DNA of 64,000 nt from Sporomusa malonica (GTDB lineage Bacteria > Bacillota > Negativicutes > Sporomusales > Sporomusaceae): the NCBI RefSeq assembly GCF_041428715.1, contig NZ_CP155572.1; one strand, given 5' to 3'. Below are positions 41,825 through 50,139 of the stretch, piece by piece. A model generated the notes under the pieces. The model saw only the letters and a list, made by a program, of their open reading frames with translations. It did no database searches and had not been told where the DNA came from. The position numbers and the translations under genes are program-made. The number at the start of each line of letters is the position of its first letter. Position 1 is the stretch's first letter.

Positions 41825-42670
41825 ATGCGTACAATTGATATTTCCCAAATCACGGCTGCTGTTGCTAAGCTGGCTGTTGACGCTAATTATTACTTGTCTG
41901 ACGATATTCGTGCTGCATTAGAAGCAGGGCGGGAACGGGAAGAATCACCGTTAGGCAAAGCCATTTTAGGTCAGTTGGTAGAAAACGCCTGTATTGCCCG
42001 TGATGAGCAAATGCCGATCTGCCAAGATACCGGCATGGCCGTTATCTTTATGGAAGTTGGTCAAGATGTTCATATTACCGGTGGCAGTTTGGTTGATGCC
42101 GTTAACGCCGGAGTGGCTAAAGGTTACACCGAAGGCTACTTAAGAAAGTCTGTTGTTGCCGAACCGCTGTTTAACCGTAAAAATACTGGGGACAATACTC
42201 CGTCAGTGCTGCATACCAGCATTGTTCCTGGTGATAAAGTAAAAATTACATTAGCCCCTAAAGGCTTCGGCAGCGAAAACATGAGTGCACTTAAAATGTT
42301 CAAGCCATCAGATGGCTTGCCTGCAATCAAAAAATTCGTTGTCGATACCATCTTTAACGCTGGTTCCAATCCCTGCCCGCCGATTGTTGTCGGGATCGGC
42401 ATCGGTGGTACTATGGAAAAAGCAGCACTCATCGCTAAAAAGGCATTGCTTCGTCCTGTTGATGAGCGCAATACCCAGGAAGATTACGCCAAACTCGAAC
42501 AGGAGCTCTTAGAGCTGGTCAATAAAACCGGTGTAGGGCCTCAAGGCCTTGGCGGCCGGGTGACAGCACTTGCTGTCAATGTAGAATACTATCCAACACA
42601 CATTGCCGGTCTGCCTGTGGCTATCAATATTAATTGTCATGCCACCCGCCATGCCGAAGTGGAATTATAG
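41825..42670 (+). CDS. Class I fumarate hydratase / mesaconase, alpha subunit
   Basis: 281 residues of the FumA-N/TtdA family, an oxygen-sensitive [4Fe-4S] hydro-lyase. Candidate cluster cysteines are in PICQDTGM, SNPCPP and NINCHATRH. Members hydrate fumarate, mesaconate or tartrate. In this locus both mesaconate (to citramalate) and fumarate (to malate) are needed, so one enzyme may serve both branches. GCTAGGAGGAAAG precedes the ATG. Confidence 0.9.
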   Translation: MRTIDISQITAAVAKLAVDANYYLSDDIRAALEAGREREESPLGKAILGQLVENACIARDEQMPICQDTGMAVIFMEVGQDVHITGGSLVDAVNAGVAKGYTEGYLRKSVVAEPLFNRKNTGDNTPSVLHTSIVPGDKVKITLAPKGFGSENMSALKMFKPSDGLPAIKKFVVDTIFNAGSNPCPPIVVGIGIGGTMEKAALIAKKALLRPVDERNTQEDYAKLEQELLELVNKTGVGPQGLGGRVTALAVNVEYYPTHIAGLPVAININCHATRHAEVEL

Positions 42671-42682
42671 GGGGACTAAAAG

Positions 42683-43240
42683 ATGGAAGAAACAATTAAA
42701 ATTGTCACCCCGCTGACTAAAGACAAGGCTCGTGAGCTTAAAGCAGGGGATTTTGTCCTCATTACCGGCACCATTTATACCGCCCGTGATGCCGCGCATA
42801 AGCGTATGGTTGAGGCATTAGACGCTGGTGAAAAATTACCTGTTGATTTGACTGACCAAATTATTTACTATGTCGGTCCAGCCCCGGCTAAACCAGGCAA
42901 GGCCATTGGTTCTGCCGGTCCGACTACCAGCGGTCGTATGGACGCCTATGCCCCGCGCATACTTGACCAAGGGCTGCGTGGCATGATTGGAAAAGGCTAT
43001 CGCTCACCTGAAGTGGTTGAAGCTATGAAGCAGCATAGCGCAGTCTATTTTGCAGCTACCGGCGGGGCCGCCGCATTAATTGCTAAGTCTATCAAGAAAT
43101 ATGAGCTAGTCGCTTATGAGGATCTTGGTCCAGAAGCTTTGGCTCGTTTGACAGTTGAAGACTTTCCGGCAATTGTTGTTATTGACAGTGAGGGCCGTAA
43201 CTTCTATACTGAGGGACAGGCAAAGTATCGCGACCTGTAA
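42683..43240 (+). CDS. Class I fumarate hydratase / mesaconase, beta subunit
   Basis: 185 residues of the FumA-C/TtdB family, forming the other half of the active site. GPTTSGRMDAYAP, GKGYRSPEV and FAATGGAAAL are typical. It lies 12 bases after the alpha gene, which fits an obligate heteromer. It ends the fermentation locus; a reverse-oriented repeat follows immediately. Confidence 0.9.
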   Translation: MEETIKIVTPLTKDKARELKAGDFVLITGTIYTARDAAHKRMVEALDAGEKLPVDLTDQIIYYVGPAPAKPGKAIGSAGPTTSGRMDAYAPRILDQGLRGMIGKGYRSPEVVEAMKQHSAVYFAATGGAAALIAKSIKKYELVAYEDLGPEALARLTVEDFPAIVVIDSEGRNFYTEGQAKYRDL

Positions 43241-43346
43241 AGAAAACACGGCTTGCGCCGAGCCTTTGGCGAAAGCGGAAAAGCCGCCTGTGCCCTTTGG
43301 GTAATGTTGCCCTTATCCAGGGGAAAGTTATACTTTCTAACAGGAT
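43241..43346 (-). repeat. Terminator-abutting dispersed repeat, copy 3 (reverse, with insertion)
   Basis: The reverse complement of the same repeat, beginning at TCCTGTTAGAAAG (43346 on minus). It carries a roughly 20-base insertion between the GGGCAAC and CCGCTTTCGCC blocks. The hairpin at 43356-43394 precedes it in its own orientation. Confidence 0.8.
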
Positions 43347-43355
43347 AAAATGAAA

Positions 43356-43394
43356 GGTTTCTGCCAGCTGACAAAATAGCAGCTGGCAGAAACC
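43356..43394 (-). terminator. Hairpin adjacent to repeat copy 3
   Basis: Perfect 15-base arms (GGTTTCTGCCAGCTG and complement) with a nine-base loop are followed on the minus strand by TTTCATTTT, then the repeat. No minus-strand gene lies upstream of it. Confidence 0.6.
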
Positions 43395-43417
43395 AAAAAA
43401 TACCTGAAAGTCCTTGC

Positions 43418-43446
43418 TTGACAAACAATCAAAAAATCAGTATAAT
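43418..43446 (+). promoter_or_regulatory. Consensus promoter of the Pro-Gly-Arg tRNA cluster
   Basis: TTGACA and TATAAT are separated by exactly 17 bases, 15 bases before tRNA-Pro. Confidence 0.85.
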
Positions 43447-43460
43447 AAGTTTTGTGATTA

Positions 43461-43537
43461 CGGGGCGTGGCTCAGTTTGGTAGAGTACCTGGCTTGGGAC
43501 CAGGGGGTCGCAGGTTCGAATCCTGCCGCTCCGACCA
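43461..43537 (+). tRNA. tRNA-Pro (anticodon TGG)
   Basis: Acceptor CGGGGCG/CGCTCCG, anticodon stem CCTGG/CCAGG around CTTGGGA, T arm GGTTCGAATCC, encoded CCA. Confidence 0.95.
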
Positions 43538-43557
43538 CTTAATAAGAAACACTTGTT

Positions 43558-43631
43558 GCGGGTGTAGCTCAATGGTAGAGCACTAGCCTTCCAAGCTAGC
43601 TACGAGGGTTCGATTCCCTTCACCCGCTCCA
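43558..43631 (+). tRNA. tRNA-Gly (anticodon TCC)
   Basis: Acceptor GCGGGTG/CACCCGC, anticodon stem CTAGC/GCTAG around CTTCCAA, encoded CCA. Confidence 0.95.
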
Positions 43632-43662
43632 TTTTATTGCCAAACCGCATAATTAACAATAT

Positions 43663-43738
43663 GCGCCTGTAGCTCAGCGGATAGAGCAACCGCCTTCTAA
43701 GCGGTTGGTCGTACGTTCGATTCGTACCAGGCGCGCCA
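43663..43738 (+). tRNA. tRNA-Arg (anticodon TCT); island integration site
   Basis: Acceptor GCGCCTG/CAGGCGC, anticodon stem ACCGC/GCGGT around CTTCTAA, encoded CCA. Its 3' part reappears in damaged form at 60355-60412. Confidence 0.95.
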
Positions 43739-43776
43739 GAGAAATCAAGGCTTCCGTGGAATCGGAAGCCTTTTGT
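43680..43776 (+). repeat. Left attachment-type repeat (tRNA-Arg 3' part plus terminator)
   Basis: The tRNA 3' part and the terminator AAGGCTTCCG / CGGAAGCCTT with TTTT (43748-43776) recur at 60355-60455 with several mismatches. This arrangement fits attL of an element integrated in the tRNA. Confidence 0.8.
43746..43776 (+). terminator. Terminator of the tRNA cluster
   Basis: AAGGCTTCCG / CGGAAGCCTT hairpin with TTTTG. Confidence 0.85.
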
Positions 43777-43840
43777 TATGGTAACCTTGCCGTTTATTTT
43801 CAAAAAACACCACAAATAAACACCAAAGATATAAAAAGTT

Positions 43841-43866
43841 AAGCAGGCATTTTGCCTGCTTTTTTG
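43841..43866 (+). terminator. Hairpin terminator in the att-adjacent region
   Basis: AAGCAGGC / GCCTGCTT with a four-base loop and T run. The rest of 43777-43998 holds the CGTTTATTTTCAAAAAA sequence shared with 51083-51106 and no gene. Confidence 0.8.
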
Positions 43867-43998
43867 TTTTAATTTATGTTAGTCTAATGGTTATATCAGA
43901 TATTATCATTTTTAAAATAAAGCTTGATTAGTATGTAGAATGCTACTACTCCCAACCCGTTATAAAGAAGAATATTAATATGTCGCCTTTAGTGAAAC

Positions 43999-44484
43999 CT
44001 AATCATTTTCTGGTTTTAATTCAAGGATGTTTTTTAATGGCTTTTGAAGTGCGTCCACAATGGCTGTGATGATACTTGTTGCTAAAATACCCATTAGACA
44101 TAATGATATAGGACCTGCTGCATCATCGCCACCTGTAACTTTAGCAAGTACCCTTAGGCTTACTATTCCTAACAAAATGAGGAAAATGACTGTAAAAGCA
44201 CATTTCTTTATAATCTTCAAAGATTTAAGGGATAATTCAGAGAAAGCATTGTTCTTTTCGATGTAGGTTAATAGTTTATATGCTTGATACAACGCAACAG
44301 AAAATGCAATACAGAATCCGTATGCACATAATAAAAAGGGGATTAGGAAGAAAGCCGTATCTGGATGTACCCTTGCATCTCTAATGGCTATCTCAGGCAA
44401 CCAAACACATAAAGCAAGCACTGCAATTCCAGTCAGAAAAATAATTACCTTTAAGAAAGTGGTTGAACCGTGTTTAACAATCAT
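43999..44484 (-). CDS. Hypothetical four-helix membrane protein
   Basis: 161 residues with four hydrophobic segments (about 10-28, 40-66, 92-110 and 125-145) separated by short charged loops. No family is recognised. GTGAGGTG lies before the ATG at 44484. It is the first gene inside the island, downstream of the tRNA-Arg attachment repeat. AT-rich codon use sets it apart from the core genes. Confidence 0.6.
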   Translation of the reverse strand: MIVKHGSTTFLKVIIFLTGIAVLALCVWLPEIAIRDARVHPDTAFFLIPFLLCAYGFCIAFSVALYQAYKLLTYIEKNNAFSELSLKSLKIIKKCAFTVIFLILLGIVSLRVLAKVTGGDDAAGPISLCLMGILATSIITAIVDALQKPLKNILELKPEND

Positions 44485-44756
44485 TTAAAACACCTCACTT
44501 ATTGCATTGGCGTTCACTGGATATCGTCGCCTTCACCCTCATGATGAAGAGGTTTCATTGCGGGTGCAATGGATGTTTTGCCGATCATCGCACTTTCTGC
44601 AGGGTAATTGCGCGTAGTGTTATCGGAGCAGTATGCCCAGGAAAACAGGAATCGATACAGTTTGCGAGCATAGGTTAAATCAGCAGATATGCTCTGCCAA
44701 TTCAACCTTGTTTTAAAGCGGTTTTTTAATTTTCAACTCTAAAATAGCACGGTTTA

Positions 44757-44865
44757 CTACTTAGCCTGTTTTTTCTGTTTCTCCAATATCTCTTTTCCTT
44801 TGGCTATATTGTCGGTTAATATGCCAGCCATAATGTCGGCGGTTTGTTGCTCTGCTGATTGCAGG
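44757..44865 (-). pseudogene. C-terminal fragment of an unidentified gene cut by a RAYT-unit end
   Basis: The minus strand has about 35 codons of coding-like, charged helical sequence (ends ILEKQKKQAK and a stop) without a start. The frame runs into the repeated AGGAGTAATGGGGTCAG end of the RAYT unit. The parent family is not identified. The surrounding 44485-44756 shows no convincing gene. Confidence 0.4.
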
Positions 44866-44926
44866 AGTAATGGGGTCAGAGGAGTAATGGGGTCAGGCTT
44901 GAGTTATTTTAAAATTGACTTATAAT
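44863..44926 (+). repeat. Left end of RAYT-1 unit, with a 17-bp tandem duplication
   Basis: AGGAGTAATGGGGTCAG occurs twice in a row (44863-44896) and is followed by GCTTGAGTTATTTT and TTGACTTAT. The same sequence in inverse orientation forms the right ends at 45831-45869 and 47200-47243. Confidence 0.8.
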
Positions 44927-44970
44927 AAATGGTCTGTTAAGCTGTGATAAAGTAAGATTGGCAGGTGAGA

Positions 44971-45819
44971 ATGTTGGCAAGAAAACTAAGAGTACACTAC
45001 GAAGATGCAATCTATCACGTAATCGCTAGAGGAAATAATAAGGAACGAATATTTGAAAGAGATGAAGAAAAAGCAAAATATTTAGAAATATTAACAGGCT
45101 ATAAAGATCGATATGATTTTCGACTGTACGCTTATGTAATTATGGACAATCATGTGCATTTACTGCTCCAAGTAGGAAAAACTCCATTGGCAAAAATTAT
45201 GCAAGGCATTCAACAGCGGTATACACAGTATTACAATTGGCATCACAAACATAGTGGACATGTATTTGAACAACGCTACAAGGCTTTTCTATGTGAGCAA
45301 GAGCGTTATTTAATGGCTCTTATATGTTATATTCATCAGAATCCGGTACGGGCAAATTTGCCGGAGGGAATCGACTATAGATGGAGCAGCCATCGATCGT
45401 ATATTAGAAGAGTGCAGGGGTTAGTAAATGTGGAGTTTATATTGGATACGAGTTCCAATCCGGATAAGGCAATGGAGCAATACCTGAGCATGGTAGGGAG
45501 AGTCGTTGACAATACAGAATATAAAAATCAAAGCGAACAAGGGACAGAAGAACAGAAATCTCTTCTAAAAACAGAAGTGAAAAAGATATGGGAATGTTTA
45601 ACATGGGAACAGCTGGTAGCCAAAATTTCTGAAGAGGAAAAAGTCAATCAAGAGCAGTTGGTAGGAAAGTGTCGAATACGGCAGGTGGTAGCAGCCAGAA
45701 AACGACTGGTTTATGAAGCAATAGAGAGAGCGCTATTGACAAGGACGCAGTTAGCCAAAGTGCTGCAAATTGATCCAGCCAATATTACAAGGATGTGGCA
45801 AGAGTTAATTGACAATTGA
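44971..45819 (+). CDS. REP-associated tyrosine (Y1) transposase, RAYT-1
   Basis: 282 residues. The N-terminal 150 form a Y1/HUH transposase: YHVIARGNN, MDNHVHLLL (the HxH metal site), and YIHQNPVRA followed by WSSHRSY. A C-terminal helix-turn-helix-like extension is present. RAYTs are single-strand transposases of the IS200 relationship that act on REP palindromes. Inverted ends flank it at 44888 and 45869. ATG 44971 and GTG 44965 are both possible starts. Confidence 0.85.
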   Translation: MLARKLRVHYEDAIYHVIARGNNKERIFERDEEKAKYLEILTGYKDRYDFRLYAYVIMDNHVHLLLQVGKTPLAKIMQGIQQRYTQYYNWHHKHSGHVFEQRYKAFLCEQERYLMALICYIHQNPVRANLPEGIDYRWSSHRSYIRRVQGLVNVEFILDTSSNPDKAMEQYLSMVGRVVDNTEYKNQSEQGTEEQKSLLKTEVKKIWECLTWEQLVAKISEEEKVNQEQLVGKCRIRQVVAARKRLVYEAIERALLTRTQLAKVLQIDPANITRMWQELIDN

Positions 45820-45830
45820 GGATGAAGAGA

Positions 45831-45869
45831 AATAAGTCGATTTTGCATATAACTCAAGCCTGACCCTAA
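45831..45869 (+). repeat. RAYT-1 right end, first copy
   Basis: AATAAGTCGATTTTGC and AACTCAAGCCTGACCCT are the inverse of the left end. Confidence 0.75.
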
Positions 45870-45913
45870 GCTCCCTAAGCTCGAAAAATAAGTAATAGTA
45901 GGTGATCTGTTTC

Positions 45914-47146
45914 ATGTTGCATAATAATTGGGCACCAGTAGTTGCCGGATTGATTCTTTGTGGTATACTCATTGTTTTTACATTAGGTAAGAGCCCGGTT
46001 TTTCGAATTGATCGGGCAGGAGCTTCAATTATTGGAGCAATAGCGTTAATTGGGTTTGGAGTACTCTCGTTCGATGATGCGGTAAGGTCAGTAGATTACA
46101 AAACAATAGTAATACTATTTTCAATGATGATTGTTGTAGCCAATTTAAAACTGGCAGGTTTCTTTGAATTACTAGGTAATATTGTTTTAGAAAAAGTATC
46201 AACCAAGAAAGGGCTACTTTTATCAATAATAATAGCTAGTGGCGTAATGTCGGCGATTGCTATTAACGACATCGTATGTCTTCTCTTTACACCAGTTGTA
46301 CTTATGATATGTCACAAAAGTCAATGCAATCCAATTCCGCACCTTATCGGGTTGGCGACAGCATCTAATATAGGAAGCGCAGCTACGCTGTTAGGAAACC
46401 CACAAAATATACTGATCGCGAGTCTATCAGGACTCTCATTCTTTTCTTATTTCTATGTAGCCGGGCCAATTGCTGTTTTTGGACTGGCAGCAACATACGT
46501 GATCATTTCGATCATATATAAAGGCGAGCTTCAAGGAGCTATAAGCCGCACGATTCACGTTGAGGAAAGTTCTTTTCATATGTACTTAATACGAAAATCA
46601 TTGCTTATTATGTTGTGCATTCTAATAGCGTACATGATTGGTTATGAATTAGTATTGGTGGTTAGCTTTGGTGCAGCATTCCTTTTAATTACGAGACGTG
46701 TAAATCCAAATAAAGTTTATACTAGTGTTGACTTTAATTTGCTTGTGATATTTATAGGACTTTTTGTAATTGTCGGCGGTGTAGAGCATAGTGGCTTAAT
46801 GGACTACTTAATGGAGCTATTACCCTCCAGGGAGATCAATAATGTAAGTGTTTTTGCCTTGCTAACCATTATTTTATCTAACATTGTAAGTAATGTTCCC
46901 GCAGTTTTACTTTTAAAGTTTTTTATTCCACCAGTAGATTCAGATAATTGGTGGAAGGCTTTAGCTCTATTTTCAACATTTGCAGGAAATTTAACAATAA
47001 CTGGATCAATAGCTAATCTTATTGTAGTCGAAATGGCAAAACGTCAGAGTGTAGTAGTATCAGCCAAAGATTATTTTAAAGTCGGATTTCCGCTAACGTT
47101 AATCACAATGATTCTGAGTATCTTATGGCTGGTATTTCTTATATAG
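45914..47146 (+). CDS. SLC13/ArsB-type anion permease
   Basis: 410 residues with about ten to eleven hydrophobic helices. The pattern of the ArsB/NhaD/SLC13 ion-transporter superfamily is clear: AINDIVCLLFTP and ASNIGSAATLLGNPQN, then the second repeat SNIVSNVPAVLLL and TFAGNLTITGSIANL. Substrates in the family include arsenite, dicarboxylates, sulfate and Na+/H+. No arsenic genes are nearby, so the substrate is open. ATG 45914 follows TAGGTGAT. It lies between two copies of the RAYT-1 right end. Confidence 0.8.
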   Translation: MLHNNWAPVVAGLILCGILIVFTLGKSPVFRIDRAGASIIGAIALIGFGVLSFDDAVRSVDYKTIVILFSMMIVVANLKLAGFFELLGNIVLEKVSTKKGLLLSIIIASGVMSAIAINDIVCLLFTPVVLMICHKSQCNPIPHLIGLATASNIGSAATLLGNPQNILIASLSGLSFFSYFYVAGPIAVFGLAATYVIISIIYKGELQGAISRTIHVEESSFHMYLIRKSLLIMLCILIAYMIGYELVLVVSFGAAFLLITRRVNPNKVYTSVDFNLLVIFIGLFVIVGGVEHSGLMDYLMELLPSREINNVSVFALLTIILSNIVSNVPAVLLLKFFIPPVDSDNWWKALALFSTFAGNLTITGSIANLIVVEMAKRQSVVVSAKDYFKVGFPLTLITMILSILWLVFLI

Positions 47147-47199
47147 GGGCGGGATTTGATTTGAATATTTTAGAAATATTTAGTAGGTGGTTAAAGAGG

Positions 47200-47243
47200 A
47201 ATAAGTCAATTTTCCAAATAACTCAAGCCTGACCCTATGACTC
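47200..47243 (+). repeat. RAYT-1 right end, second copy
   Basis: AATAAGTCAATTTTCC and AACTCAAGCCTGACCCT repeat the end at 45831-45869, so the permease lies between two direct copies. Confidence 0.75.
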
Positions 47244-47519
47244 CTCATTGTATGCAATAACATGAATATGGCGTATATCTGCCTGGCTGGATTTTAACCA
47301 GAATTTTCTTATGCGTTCTTTTTGTGGTTTATACTCAGTAATAGTTGCAATCGTTTCTACACCATGATTTTTGAGCCTTATAGCAGTATGGACGTTTGTA
47401 GCGGTGTCTAAAAGAAGTGAAAACATAAACCAAGTTGTTAGGCTAAATGCAGCACAGAAAAGTGCTTTATGCCAGATAGAAATATTTTTGTTCATGTTAT
47501 TTTGCGTTGGTTTTTCCAT
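47235..47519 (-). pseudogene. C-terminally truncated DUF3592-like membrane protein
   Basis: 94 residues. One strong membrane helix (about 20-38) is followed by ...LKNHGVETIATITEY, which resembles the start of DUF3592 proteins. The frame ends inside the RAYT-1 right-end sequence (stop TAG from GAGTCATAG), so the tail was lost when that sequence arrived. GTAAGGAGATCAAC lies before the ATG. Confidence 0.5.
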
Positions 47520-47628
47520 GTTGATCTCCTTACTGTGAGTTAATTTATTATATCATTTTATTATGCTAAGGGAATGTCTTTGGATGCGTAGAACTTAACA
47601 ACGTACCTTAATTTAAAATGGCTATTAC

Positions 47629-47660
47629 TGATCGGCGGGATGATCCCGTCGATTTTTCAT
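47629..47660 (+). terminator. Terminator-like hairpin
   Basis: ATCGGCGGGA / TCCCGTCGAT with a short loop and TTTTT. Confidence 0.5.
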
Positions 47661-47669
47661 TTGTGCTGT

Positions 47670-47799
47670 ATGGAGGCCAAGAAAGACCAAGTGATAACTG
47701 AACTCTTTCGGACCTTCGCCGATAGCCTGGGCATGACCGTCTCGGGAATTTGGTACCGTCAAGATTATTTCGCAAATTGGTTTGCAGTCCGACAGTAAA
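47670..47799 (+). pseudogene. Gene fragment interrupted by the IS256 element
   Basis: Starts MEAKKDQVITELFRTFADSL and runs through GIWYRQDYF into the IS left end, where a stop appears after 42 residues. The composition is coding-like and GC-richer than its surroundings, like the frameshifted gene beyond the IS. No family is recognised. Confidence 0.35.
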
Positions 47800-49062
47800 T
47801 AAAGTCAGTCAGCACTAAAATCCGACTCAAGGTCGGTAGTTTCTAAGTGTTTCATATTCATATACTTTTTACTGCCCCACTGGGTTCCAGCAACGGGACG
47901 AAGGCGTGCGCCGACCAACATGAGGGCAGATTGGCCGTCTGGAAAAGTGCCAACTACTCTTGTACGGCGCCTAATTTCCCGGTTTAGTCGTTCAATCACA
48001 TTGTTTGTACGGATTCTCGTCCAATGCTCAAAAGGAAACTCTGTATAGGTAAGCGTTTCATCAATGCTATTTTCTATCTTAGTGGCAGCTTCTTTGAGTT
48101 TCATTTCTCTCAGTGATTGAGCAACCTGTTTGGCCTTTTCTTTAGCAGCAGATTTGCTTTCCTGGGCATGAATTGCTTTGAGCATTTTAGCTACTATTTT
48201 GATTTTTGATCGTGGTACTACTGAAAATACATTTCGATAGAAGTGGACGGTGCAACGCTGGTGTTTGGCTTCAGGAAACACGTCATATACCGACTCCAAC
48301 ATACCCAGGCATTTGTCTCCTATAACCAGATTCACGCCAGATAAGCCACGGTTCTTTAGCCATTTGAAGAACTCTGTCCAACTGGCCTTGTCCTCTTTCA
48401 TGCCCTCGGCAGCGCCTAGAACCTCACGGTAACCATCTTCATTGACTGCGATTGCCACAAGTACACTCACATGTTCATATTCACCGCCCCAATTGCGGCG
48501 CAGATAAATTCCATCCACATAGATATAGGGATATTTCCGGCCCTGTAAGGGGCGGTTTCTCCATTCTTCTATATGGACATAGGCTTTCTTATTTAACTCG
48601 CTGATAGTCGACGGAGATACCTTGGTTCCCCACAAGGCTTCTGTAATATCCTCCACTCGCCGGACGGATACTCCGGCCAGATACATTTCAATCAGAGCTT
48701 CCTCTACGGAGCTTTCCCGGCGGCGGTACCGCTCAATGATGGCGGTTTCAAAGGGAATCCCTTTAAGCTTAGGGACTTTAAGGGTTACATTTCCGGACGT
48801 GGTTGTCAGACTTCTGTCGTAGTGACCAGAACGATAGCCTTGCCGAGACTCGGTACGCTCGTATTTCGCTGCCTTAGTCAGGTCTTTGGCCTCCTGATCC
48901 AGCAGATTATTCAGCGTTTCCTCTACGCTGCTGCGCACCAATTCTTTCAGTTCTCCCTTGATGATTTCCTCGTTCAACTGTATAATTTTCTTGGACATGT
49001 TTGCAGTTCTCCTTTCGGTAAATGGTGTGTGGTGACTTCATTTTACCTTTCGGACTGCAAAC
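47780..49062 (-). mobile_element. IS256-family insertion sequence
   Basis: Terminal inverted repeats GTTTGCAGTCCGA (47780) and TCGGACTGCAAAC (to 49062) extend imperfectly inward. A further inverted match, ATTTCGCAAATTG / CAATTTGCGAAAT, lies outside them (47767 and 49087), so the true ends could be wider. I could not find a target-site duplication. Confidence 0.8.
47805..48998 (-). CDS. IS256-family (Mutator-type) transposase
   Basis: 397 residues, full length. DDE residues are visible: aspartate in YIYVDGIYL, aspartate in VIGDKCLG, and glutamate in NNVIERLNREIRRR. The SRQGYRSGHYDR and CTVHFYRN segments are typical of Transposase_mut. The ribosome site GAAAGGAG precedes the start. The frame is intact, so the element may be active. 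Confidence 0.93.
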   Translation of the reverse strand: MSKKIIQLNEEIIKGELKELVRSSVEETLNNLLDQEAKDLTKAAKYERTESRQGYRSGHYDRSLTTTSGNVTLKVPKLKGIPFETAIIERYRRRESSVEEALIEMYLAGVSVRRVEDITEALWGTKVSPSTISELNKKAYVHIEEWRNRPLQGRKYPYIYVDGIYLRRNWGGEYEHVSVLVAIAVNEDGYREVLGAAEGMKEDKASWTEFFKWLKNRGLSGVNLVIGDKCLGMLESVYDVFPEAKHQRCTVHFYRNVFSVVPRSKIKIVAKMLKAIHAQESKSAAKEKAKQVAQSLREMKLKEAATKIENSIDETLTYTEFPFEHWTRIRTNNVIERLNREIRRRTRVVGTFPDGQSALMLVGARLRPVAGTQWGSKKYMNMKHLETTDLESDFSAD

Positions 49063-49179
49063 TTGTCCTCTTTTTTGTCTTAATTCAATTTGCGAAATTT
49101 ATTGTACCTTATCGGGAATTTTGCCCGGTATGGTATAATAAGAAAAGCAAGACACTCTAGCCAACAAGGAGACTTAGCC

Positions 49180-49947
49180 ATGACCGCAAGGCAGAGCCAC
49201 CTCGTTTTTGACACTAAGATTGGTGGCACCAAACCAGTGACCGTTGTCGATAACGGCCATAAATGCCCCTTCTGCTGCCGTGACGAACTTGAGGGCATCA
49301 TAGCCGAAGATGGGCCGATACTCCTTATCGCCAATAAAACCCGGTGCTCCGGGACACCTTCCCGACTGTCCTCGTCGAAACCGATGACTGCGCATCCGAA
49401 CTGTCGCTATATCCAAAGGACCACCTTCACCGGGTCATCCGTTTCGGCATCGAGAATTGGCTGGACATGATCGCCGGCGGCGAATTCGCCTCGGTCTTAT
49501 TCTTCAAAAACCATGGCCCTAGCTCGGGCGGCAGCATTCGCCACCCCTACATGCAGATCATTGGCCTCCGCCACCTCGACTACACCGCCAACATCCCCCC
49601 GGCCAGTCTCGAAGGAATCGTCATCAGCCGCGACGGCGGCGTCGAAATCGCCATCGCCGACAAGCCGCTGGTCGGCTTCGTTGAACTCAACATCAAGCTC
49701 GCCGACATCGAGCAAATCGACTGCCTGGCTGACTACTTGCAGATCTGCGCCCACTACTTCCTCAACCACTTTAACCGCCACATGTAACAGCTATAATATT
49801 TTCTTCTACCATATAAGCGGCCAGATAACTGCCAAGGTCATGCCCCGGTTCGTTACCTCGCCCATCTACGTCGGCTACGCCATCCCCCAGCTGTCCACCC
49901 GCATTCCCGACGTCGCTGCTGACCTCAAGCGAATATACGGATTATAA
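49180..49947 (+). pseudogene. Frameshifted DUF4931 (GalT/HIT-like) gene
   Basis: Starts MTARQSHLVFDTKIGGTKP after AACAAGGAGAC, with CPFC as in nucleotidyltransferase-like zinc sites. After IANK near 49337 the frame shifts by one base: the following codons read RDTFPTVLVETDD only in another frame, as if one T were lost. A second shift near 49785 returns to the first frame for the end (YHISGQITAKVMPRF to RIYGL). Both parts belong to one DUF4931 protein of about 255 residues. Its GC-rich composition differs from neighbouring island genes. Confidence 0.75.
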
Positions 49948-50139
49948 TTTCAGTCGAGGTGATTTCAGGAGCATAATTGCGGCCCCGTGTAGGCGTTCAC
50001 CGTTGAAGGAATAAAAACAACATCCTGGTGATTATTCCAGCCTTACTAGGGATGTTATGAAACAGAAGTGATCTGACTGCATGAGTATATCAGTGGTTGT
50101 AGAGAATAAAATATTATCTTATAGTAGGGGGAACTTGCG

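Noticed and set aside
43600..43815. Minus-strand frame of 71 residues ending ...MERVKGIEPS-like
   Set aside because: It lies on the tRNA genes and their terminator. Such frames antisense to tRNAs are a known annotation artefact.
44514..44705. 63-residue minus-strand frame
   Set aside because: The start is a TTG without a clear ribosome site, there is no family resemblance, and it lies next to gene debris.
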